Assembly (NCBI GenBank): GCA_902470925.1
Contig: CABRIF010000041.1
Location: forward strand, 1 to 17,826
Length of the DNA: 17,826 nucleotides
Reading direction: 5' to 3'
From: an uncultured Collinsella sp.
Lineage (GTDB): Bacteria; Actinomycetota; Coriobacteriia; Coriobacteriales; Coriobacteriaceae
A program made the position numbers and the translations under genes. Positions 12,415 to 17,826 of the stretch are shown here, in pieces (within the stretch, counting starts at the first letter, position 1; the number at the start of each line of letters is the position of its first letter). The notes under the pieces were generated by a model. It did no database searches. It was given only the letters and a program-made list of their open reading frames with translations, and was not told where the DNA came from.

Positions 12415-15009
12415 ATGTGCGATTGCGCCGACCATACGCAGCCTGCGCCCGAGGCGGGCGGCATTCCCGCCTACGACGCCCAGAGCATCGAGACCAAGTG
12501 GATGCGAGCCTGGGAGGAGTCGAACCTGTTCGCTGTGGACACCGACTCCACCAAGCCGAAGAAGTACATCCTCGAGATGTTCCCGTACCCCTCCGGCGAC
12601 CTGCACATGGGCCACGCCCGCAACTACACCATCGGTGACGCCATGGCCCGCCAGGCCCGCATGCGCGGCTTCGACGTGCTGCACCCCATCGGCTTCGACG
12701 CCTTCGGCCTGCCCGCCGAGAACGCCGCCATCAAGCACAAGACCCAGGCCGCCGCGTGGACATACAAGAACATGGACCAGGCGCTCGCCACCATGAAGCG
12801 CATGGGCTTCTCCTACGACCTGGACCGCCTCGTCAAAACCTGCAGCCCCGACTACTACCGCTGGGGCCAGTGGATCTTCGAGCAGTTCATGGAGCGCGGC
12901 TTGGTCTACCGCAAGAAGAACCCGGTGAACTGGTGCCCCACGTGCAACACCGTGCTCGCCAACGAGCAGGTCACCGACGGCCGCTGCTGGCGCTGCGACT
13001 CGGAGGTGGAGAAGCGCGAGCTCGAGCAGTGGTACATCAAGATCACCGCGTACGCGCAGGAGCTGCTCGATGACCTGGAGAAGCTCCCGGGTTGGCCCGA
13101 GCGCGTCAAGCAGATGCAGGCCAACTGGATCGGCCGCTCCGAGGGCGCCGAGGTCGACTTCACCCTGTGCGACGCCGCGGGCGAGCCGATCGCCGGCGAC
13201 GAGGGCAAGATCACCGTCTTTACCACCCGCGCCGACACCCTGTTCGGCAACACGTTCTTCCTGCTTGCCCCCGAGTACAAGGGCCTTATGGACCTCGTCC
13301 GCGGCACCGAGTACGAAGACGGCGTGCGCGTGGTTGTGGAGGGCGCCAAGCACATCTCCGCCGTCGAGCGCGCCCAGGGCACGCTGGAGAAGCACGGCGC
13401 GTTCACCGGCCGCTACGTGGTGAACCCCGTCTCGGGCCAGAAGGTTCCGGTATGGGTGGCCGACTACGTCATCTCCGACTACGGCACCGGTGCGGTCATG
13501 GCGGTGCCCTGCGGCGACGCGCGCGACTTCGAGTTCGCCCGCAAATACGACCTGCCCATCGTGCCGATTATCCTTGCCGAGGACGACCCGCTGTTCCCGC
13601 AGCTCAACGGCGAGCAGAACACCGTCGTGACCTCCGTCGATTGGACCGAGGCGCTCACCTGCGAGGGCGTGCTCGTGCAGTCCGGCGCCTACACCGGCAT
13701 GCGCGGCGGCAAGCACTCCGAAGGCGAGGCCGCGATCGTGGCCGATCTCGAAGCCGCCGGCACCGGTCGCCGCTCGGTGCAGTTCCGCCTGCGCGACTGG
13801 CTGATCTCGCGCCAGCGCTACTGGGGCAACCCCATCCCGGTCATCCATTGCGAGCACTGCGGCATCGTGCCGGTGCCCGAAGACCAGCTCCCGGTGACCC
13901 TGCCCGAGAACCTGGACCTCGCCGGCGGCCAGACGCTGGCGGAGTGCCCGGAGTTCTATGAGACCACCTGCCCGGTGTGCGGGGCGCCCGCGCGCCGCGA
14001 GACCGACACCATGGACACGTTCACGTGCTCCAGCTGGTACTACCTGCGCTATACCGATCCGCACAACACCGAGCTGCCGTTCTCGCGCGAGGCCGCCCGT
14101 CGCTGGATGCCGGTTGACAACTACATCGGCGGCATCGAGCACGCCATCCTGCACCTGCTCTACAGCCGCTTCTTCACCAAGGCTCTGCGCGACATGGACC
14201 TGCTCGACGTGGACGAACCCTTCATCAACCTGCTGTGCCAGGGCATGGTGAAGGACGCCAACGGCGAGACCATGTCCAAGTCCAAGGGCAACGTGGTGCC
14301 GCCGAGCTCGGTGATCGAGCCGTTCGGCGCCGACACCATGCGCCTGGCGATTCTGTTCATCGCCCCGCCCGAGAAGGATTTCGACTGGGACGAGGACGCC
14401 GTGGCGGGCGCCAACCGCTTCATCAAGCGCGCCTGGCGCACCGTGTGGCAGCTCGTCGAGGGCACCGAGGCGGCATTGGGCGCACCCGTGAACAAGTCTG
14501 CGCTCGACGCGGCCGGTCTTGCCCTGTACCGCGAGCGCCATCGCACGCTGGCCAAGTGCACCGAGGACTTCGACCGCGGCCAGTTCAACACCGCCATCTC
14601 GGCGATCATGGAGCTCGTGAACGCCGCGAACGCGTACCTGAACGCGGTTGCGGCCCCGGCGCGCAACGCGGCGCTCGCCCGCGAGGTGGCCTGCGACATC
14701 GTGAGCGTGCTGGCGCCCATCTGCCCATTTGCCATGGAGGAGTTGTGGCACGCCGCGCTCGGCCGCGAGGGGAGCGTCTACACCGCACCCTGGCCGGTAT
14801 TCGACATCGCCGAGGCAGCTGCCGACGAGGTCGAGATCGCCGTGCAGGTGCTCGGCAAGATGCGCGCCCGCACGATGGTGGCCGCCGATGCCGACGCTGC
14901 CGCCATGCAGGCCGCCGCGGAGGCCGCTGCGGCCAAGTGGCTCGAGGGCAAGACGGTCGTGAAGGCCATCTGCGTTCCCGGCAAGCTCGTCAACCTCGTC
15001 GTTAAGTAG
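12415..15009 (+). CDS. leuS: Leucyl-tRNA synthetase
   Basis: Charges tRNA-Leu with leucine in the cytoplasm. The 864-residue class I synthetase has HMGH (residues 64-67) in PYPSGDLHMGHARNY and TMSKS with MSKS at 620-623. Zinc-ribbon cysteine pairs occur at 174/177 with 191/194 and at 479/482 with 519/522. The CP1 editing domain spans roughly 225-425, with VFTTRADTLFGNTF and a GTGAVMAVPCGD motif. The anticodon-binding and C-terminal domains follow, ending CVPGKLVNLVVK. The ATG at 12415 has TAGGAG six bases upstream. The first 18 residues (MCDCADHTQPAPEAGGIP) are an extension before the usual YD...IE.KW start. Length and motifs are normal and no defect is seen. Confidence 0.98.
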   Translation: MCDCADHTQPAPEAGGIPAYDAQSIETKWMRAWEESNLFAVDTDSTKPKKYILEMFPYPSGDLHMGHARNYTIGDAMARQARMRGFDVLHPIGFDAFGLPAENAAIKHKTQAAAWTYKNMDQALATMKRMGFSYDLDRLVKTCSPDYYRWGQWIFEQFMERGLVYRKKNPVNWCPTCNTVLANEQVTDGRCWRCDSEVEKRELEQWYIKITAYAQELLDDLEKLPGWPERVKQMQANWIGRSEGAEVDFTLCDAAGEPIAGDEGKITVFTTRADTLFGNTFFLLAPEYKGLMDLVRGTEYEDGVRVVVEGAKHISAVERAQGTLEKHGAFTGRYVVNPVSGQKVPVWVADYVISDYGTGAVMAVPCGDARDFEFARKYDLPIVPIILAEDDPLFPQLNGEQNTVVTSVDWTEALTCEGVLVQSGAYTGMRGGKHSEGEAAIVADLEAAGTGRRSVQFRLRDWLISRQRYWGNPIPVIHCEHCGIVPVPEDQLPVTLPENLDLAGGQTLAECPEFYETTCPVCGAPARRETDTMDTFTCSSWYYLRYTDPHNTELPFSREAARRWMPVDNYIGGIEHAILHLLYSRFFTKALRDMDLLDVDEPFINLLCQGMVKDANGETMSKSKGNVVPPSSVIEPFGADTMRLAILFIAPPEKDFDWDEDAVAGANRFIKRAWRTVWQLVEGTEAALGAPVNKSALDAAGLALYRERHRTLAKCTEDFDRGQFNTAISAIMELVNAANAYLNAVAAPARNAALAREVACDIVSVLAPICPFAMEELWHAALGREGSVYTAPWPVFDIAEAAADEVEIAVQVLGKMRARTMVAADADAAAMQAAAEAAAAKWLEGKTVVKAICVPGKLVNLVVK

Positions 15010-15027
15010 TTCTACCTGCTCGTTTTT

Positions 15028-15100
15028 GGCTCGGACATACGCTTGTCGGGTGCGATGCCGCTTCGCTGCGCAAAGCACCCTGCGAGCATATGTCCGAGCC
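15028..15100 (+). terminator. Long stem-loop after leuS, terminator or structured RNA element
   Basis: GGCTCGGACATA (15028-15039) pairs exactly with TATGTCCGAGCC (15089-15100). Pairing continues inward past one mismatch, with some G-T pairs, and again through GGGTGC (15048-15053) with GCACCC (15075-15080). The result is a rod about 73 bases long, followed by GTTCTTT. It begins 19 bases after the leuS stop and is the likely terminator. The length is unusual for a simple terminator, so a repeat element or small structured RNA is also possible. Confidence 0.6.
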
Positions 15101-15169
15101 GTTCTTTGGGTGCGCGCATGGGCCTGTGCAGCGCCGATGGACGTACTGAGCCGTATCGTAGGAGCCCCC

Positions 15170-15301
15170 ATGTCTCTTCCACCGAACGCCGGTCGCACAT
15201 ATGAGAACGTGCTGCTTTGTGCTGATTGTGTGGCGAACAAGGGCGTCGGTGCATCGGCAGCGGGGGAGGAAATTGCCCTCTACGCTGGGGATGTGTTATA
15301 G
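15170..15301 (+). CDS. Possible 43-residue small protein upstream of rimP
   Basis: ATG at 15170 is preceded by TAGGAG with a 5-base gap and opens a 43-residue frame, MSLPPNAGRTYENVLLCADC onward, containing one CxxC pair. The stop at 15299 lies inside the proposed rimP -10 box. There is no recognised family and the short length makes chance likely. The ribosome-binding site is the only reason to list it. Confidence 0.2.
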   Translation: MSLPPNAGRTYENVLLCADCVANKGVGASAAGEEIALYAGDVL

Positions 15302-15302
15302 T
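15273..15302 (+). promoter_or_regulatory. Promoter of the rimP-nusA-infB operon
   Basis: TTGCCC (15273-15278) and TATAGT (15297-15302) are separated by 18 bases, and TGT directly before the -10 makes it TGN-extended. This is the best-formed promoter in the window and leaves a leader of about 70 bases before rimP. Confidence 0.7.
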
Positions 15303-15326
15303 GCTCGAGTAAATGAAGCTGTTTCG

Positions 15327-15358
15327 AAGGGAGTGCGGGTTCGCCTGCGCTCCCTTTT
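15327..15358 (+). promoter_or_regulatory. Terminator-like hairpin in the rimP leader
   Basis: AAGGGAGTGCGGG (15327-15339) pairs over 13 positions (two G-U) with CCTGCGCTCCCTT (15344-15356) across a TTCG tetraloop, then runs into TTTT (15355-15358). It lies between the operon promoter and the rimP ATG, so it looks like an intrinsic terminator used as an attenuator. Because NusA modulates hairpin termination, autoregulation by NusA at this site is plausible but inferred. Confidence 0.65.
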
Positions 15359-15377
15359 CATGAACGGGAGGTGCCGC

Positions 15378-15872
15378 ATGGTCAAGAGCAAGCTCGAGCA
15401 GGGCATCATCGACGCGCTCGAGGAGCGCGCCGCCGAGCGCGGCATCGACGTCGTGGACGTCGAGGTCGTGGGCGCAACCAAGGCCCCGTGCGTGCGCGTG
15501 CGCCTGGACAAGCTCGCGGGCGACCCCATCACGCTCGATGAAGTGGCCGCCGAGACCGGCTGGGTGTCCGATTGCATCGAGGCGCTCGACCCCATTTCGG
15601 GCTCCTACACGCTGGAGGTCTCGAGCCCCGGCATGAAGCGCCCGCTGCGCCGCCCGGCGGATTTCGTCCGGTTCCAGGGCCAGGACGTGGAGCTCACCAC
15701 CACGGCCATGGAGGGGCGCCGCACCTTCAAGGGCAGCATCGCCGCCGTCACCGAGCAGCAGGTGACCATCGCCTGCGAGGATGCCGAGGAGCATGTCATC
15801 CCCTTCACCGAGGTGAAGAAATGCACGCTACACCCGGTCTATAACTTCAAACGCGCCAAGGAAGGGAACTAA
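15378..15872 (+). CDS. rimP: Ribosome maturation factor RimP
   Basis: Assists 30S ribosomal subunit maturation in the cytoplasm. The 164-residue protein has the two RimP domains: an N-terminal alpha/beta domain (GIDVVDVEVVGATKAPCVRVRLD, about residues 22-44) ending in the hallmark YTLEVSSPGMKRPLRRPADFVRFQG near 76-100, then a C-terminal small beta barrel (FKGSIAAVTEQQVTI, VIPFTEVKKCTLHPVYNF). The start at 15378 is chosen because GGGAGG lies six bases upstream; the in-frame ATG at 15360 overlaps the end of the leader hairpin and has no such site. The stop lies three bases before the nusA ATG, a tight operon junction. The length is slightly above the usual 150 residues. Confidence 0.95.
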   Translation: MVKSKLEQGIIDALEERAAERGIDVVDVEVVGATKAPCVRVRLDKLAGDPITLDEVAAETGWVSDCIEALDPISGSYTLEVSSPGMKRPLRRPADFVRFQGQDVELTTTAMEGRRTFKGSIAAVTEQQVTIACEDAEEHVIPFTEVKKCTLHPVYNFKRAKEGN

Positions 15873-15875
15873 ACC

Positions 15876-17177
15876 ATGGCAGAAGCCGATATGACCATGA
15901 TGGAAGCGCTCATGGCCCTGTGCCAGGAGAAGCACATCGACCAGCTCTACCTGATCGACCGCCTGGAGCAGTCGCTGGCCAAAAGCTACGCTGAGCTGCT
16001 CAAGCTCGACTGGGGCGCCAAGGTCACCATCGACCGCGCCTCGGGCCGCATCTACGTCTACAAGCTCATTCCCATCGATGACTCCATGGACGAGGAGGGC
16101 AACTACACCGAGTTCGAGGAGATCGACGTCACGCCGAAGAACACCTCCCGCATCGCCGCGCAGCACGCCAAGGCCGAGATCAACGCCATCGTGCGCAACG
16201 CCGCCCGCGAGCAGATCTACGAGGAGTTCTCCGGGCGCGTGGGCGACATCATCAACGGCACGGTGCTGCAGTCCACGCCCGATTTCACCATCGTGAAGAT
16301 CCGCGACGGTGTGGAGGCCGAGTTGCCCCACTTCGACCTGCGTCGCCACCAGGACGAGAACGGCCGCCCCACCGAGCGCAACGAGCGTCCGCAGGGTGAG
16401 CGCTACCTGCACAACCAGCGCCTGAAGGCCGTCATCATCGACGTGCGCGACCCGAACTCCACGTTGCCGCCCGTGCGCGGCGAGCACTCTCGCCCGCCGA
16501 TCGTCATCTCCCGTACGCATCCGGCCCTCATCAAGCGCCTCTTCGAGCAGGAGGTCCCCGAGATCTACGAGGGCACCGTCGAGGTCAAATCGGTGGCGCG
16601 CGAGCCCGGCCAGCGCTCCAAGGTGGCCGTCCACTCGCTGGAGGATCGCCTGGACCCGGTGGGTGCCTGCGTGGGCCCCAAGGGCAGCCGCGTGCGCGCC
16701 GTGGTGGGCGAGCTGCGCGGCGAGCGCGTCGACGTCATCCTGTGGGATGAGGACCCCGCCCGCTACGTGGCCAACGCGCTGTCGCCGGCCAAGGTCACCC
16801 GCGTGCTCATCGACGAGGAGAAGAACTACGCCGGCGTCATCGTGCCCGACGACCAGCTCTCGCTCGCCATCGGCAAGGAGGGTCAGAACGCCCGCCTGGC
16901 CGCCCGCCTCACCGGCTGGCACATCGACATCAAGAGCGAGACGCTCGCCGCCGACATCCTGAAGAACGTCGCCGCCGCGCCCGCCCCGATCGAGGACCTG
17001 CTGGACGACGCCGACGACGAGCAGTTCGAGTCCGAGCGCTGCGCCTACGTGTCCGAGGACGGCAACCGCTGCCGCAACCAGGCGCGTCCCGGCTCCCGCT
17101 TCTGCGGCGTGCACGATCCGGTGTCGCAGGACGGCGCCGACGCGGATGTCATCGAGGATGCCGAGGACCTCATCTAG
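15876..17177 (+). CDS. nusA: Transcription termination/antitermination factor NusA with a Cys-rich C-terminal tail
   Basis: Binds RNA polymerase and controls pausing, termination and antitermination. The 433-residue protein has the N-terminal RNAP-binding domain (1-118), an S1 domain starting GRVGDIINGTVL at 120 and enlarged by a charged loop (DENGRPTERNERPQGE), then KH1 with GPKG (267-270) and KH2 with GKEG (333-336). There are no C-terminal acidic repeats. After an Asp/Glu-rich linker the protein ends with C389-x9-C399-x10-C410-x2-H413 in CAYVSEDGNRCRNQARPGSR followed by FCGVHD. This resembles small CCCH zinc motifs such as DUF5763. It starts three bases after rimP, with a GGAAGGG site inside the rimP end. 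No ylxR gene stands between nusA and infB. Confidence 0.96.
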   Translation: MAEADMTMMEALMALCQEKHIDQLYLIDRLEQSLAKSYAELLKLDWGAKVTIDRASGRIYVYKLIPIDDSMDEEGNYTEFEEIDVTPKNTSRIAAQHAKAEINAIVRNAAREQIYEEFSGRVGDIINGTVLQSTPDFTIVKIRDGVEAELPHFDLRRHQDENGRPTERNERPQGERYLHNQRLKAVIIDVRDPNSTLPPVRGEHSRPPIVISRTHPALIKRLFEQEVPEIYEGTVEVKSVAREPGQRSKVAVHSLEDRLDPVGACVGPKGSRVRAVVGELRGERVDVILWDEDPARYVANALSPAKVTRVLIDEEKNYAGVIVPDDQLSLAIGKEGQNARLAARLTGWHIDIKSETLAADILKNVAAAPAPIEDLLDDADDEQFESERCAYVSEDGNRCRNQARPGSRFCGVHDPVSQDGADADVIEDAEDLI

Positions 17178-17235
17178 GCGGGTCCCACCTGCGGGGGGAA
17201 GCTGCAGGCATCCGATGTCCGTATGAAGGTGACTA

Positions 17236-17253
17236 CGCACGCCCCGGCGTGCG
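17236..17253 (+). repeat. 8-bp inverted repeat between nusA and infB
   Basis: CGCACGCC (17236-17243) and GGCGTGCG (17246-17253) are exact reverse complements with a 2-base centre, 22 bases before the infB ATG. As RNA the innermost pairs would open to give a loop. There is no T run. It could affect infB translation or be an mRNA processing site. It shares its arms with the dyad before guaB. Confidence 0.4.
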
Positions 17254-17274
17254 CGAGAGGTAGGTGAATGGCCC

Positions 17275-17781
17275 ATGGCGAAGGTTCGCGTTTCCAGCCT
17301 GGCCAAGGAATTCGGGATGACGTCTAAAGAGCTCATGACGCATCTCGAGGATATGAAGATTCCGGTGAAGTCGGCGTCCTCAACGCTTGAGGATGCCTAT
17401 GTATCCATGGTGAAAAAGCAGCTCGCCCCGGTGATCGAGGCGCGCGCTGCCGAGGTCGAGGCCGCCCGCCGCGCCGAGGAGGAGGCCGCCGCGCAGCAGG
17501 AGGCTGAGCGCGCCGCCGCCGCCGAGGCCGAGCGCCTGGCCGTCGAGGCCCGTCGCGAGGAGGAGCGCCGCCTGTCGCAGGAGGCCCAGGCTGCCGCCGA
17601 GGCCGCCCGTGCGGCCCCTGCCGCGGAGGAGCGCCGCGCCAAGGAGGAGGCCGCCCGTGCGGCCCGCGAGGCCGAGATGGAGGCCAAGCGTCGCGCCGTC
17701 CCGGCGAGCGACTCCGGCTCCCGCTTCCGCTCCCTGCTCGACCAGATCGCCGAGCAGGAGGTCGTGCTCAAGGAGAAGAAG
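17275..17781 (+). CDS. infB: Translation initiation factor IF-2, N-terminal fragment (cut by contig end)
   Basis: IF-2 is the GTPase that places initiator tRNA on the 30S subunit. Only 169 genuine codons are present. MAKVRVSSLAKEFGMTSKEL through about residue 45 is the IF2_N helical domain typical of the start of bacterial IF-2. Residues 60-145 are an Ala/Glu/Arg-rich charged, coiled-coil-like spacer common before the G domain, which is missing here. AGGTGA (17262-17267) lies seven bases before the ATG. The frame remains open through the adapter to the last base, adding the false residues LSLIHISEPTRRRGI, so any deposited product would be chimeric. This is the third gene of the rimP-nusA-infB operon. 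Confidence 0.93.
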
Positions 17782-17826
17782 CTGTCTCTTATACACATCT
17801 CCGAGCCCACGAGACGTAGAGGAATC
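17782..17826. other. Nextera library adapter contamination
   Basis: CTGTCTCTTATACACATCT (17782-17800) is the Tn5 mosaic-end sequence used in Nextera kits, CCGAGCCCACGAGAC (17801-17815) is the read-2/i7 adapter, GTAGAGGA (17816-17823) fits an 8-base i7 index (N712 as I remember it), and ATC begins the P7 primer. This is synthetic DNA from read-through, not part of the genome and not a mobile element. Confidence 0.98.

Larger units (their letters stand above)
15010..15377. other. Interval between leuS and rimP
   Basis: These 368 bases contain the leuS 3' stem-loop (15028-15100), a doubtful small open frame (15170-15301), the rimP promoter (15273-15302) and a leader hairpin (15327-15358). From 15101 to 15169 I see nothing. 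Confidence 0.6.

Noticed and set aside
12346..15240. Long reverse-strand frame opposite leuS (964 codons), and similar ones opposite scrA, guaB and nusA.
   Set aside because: His/Val/Ala/Gly/Arg-rich antisense shadows of high-G+C genes; the sense strands carry full family motifs.
17380..17810. Reverse-strand frames starting in the last bases of the window.
   Set aside because: They start inside synthetic adapter and run antisense to infB.

Overview
The window is a G+C-rich stretch with every recognisable gene on the + strand. Gene content (divergent guaB type, a Coriobacteriia-style SH-SAL/PD-(D/E)XK protein family, NusA with a cysteine-rich tail) and codon use suggest a Coriobacteriia gut actinobacterium, near Collinsella or its relatives. 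This placement is inferred from protein features, not from a database search. The sequence is an assembled contig: its last 45 bases are Nextera library adapter, and it has a 12-G run near the other end.

Layout. 1-1748: a cytosolic diguanylate cyclase with PAS-like sensory domains, preceded by a G12 tract and an inverted repeat that takes in its ribosome-binding site. 1940-6195: a sucrose-utilisation locus consisting of a LacI-type repressor (scrR-like), a sucrose-type PTS EIIBC (scrA) and a GH32 sucrose-6-phosphate hydrolase (scrB). Matching LacI-type operators lie before the repressor and before scrA, and scrA/scrB overlap by 4 bases. EIIBC would import sucrose as sucrose-6-phosphate, ScrB would split it into glucose-6-phosphate and fructose, and the repressor would shut both promoters without inducer. 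6559-7779: a degenerate member of the Cys/Met-metabolism PLP enzyme superfamily that lacks the PLP lysine. 8015-8590: mntP manganese exporter. 8807-10318: guaB (IMP dehydrogenase) with a strong terminator.

10414-12216 is the accessory part: about 720 non-coding bases that become clearly A+T-richer, containing a perfect 28-bp inverted repeat around a 99-bp centre, followed by a gene for a putative PD-(D/E)XK-like protein of unknown role. 12415-15009 is leuS, followed by a long hairpin. 15297 onward is the rimP-nusA-infB operon, with a promoter and a terminator-like leader hairpin before rimP. infB is cut after 169 codons where the adapter begins.

The best candidates for undescribed biology are the 155-bp palindromic element with the nuclease-like gene downstream, the lysine-less PLP-fold protein, and the zinc-finger-like tail of NusA. 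No CRISPR array, rRNA, tRNA, transposase or phage gene was seen.
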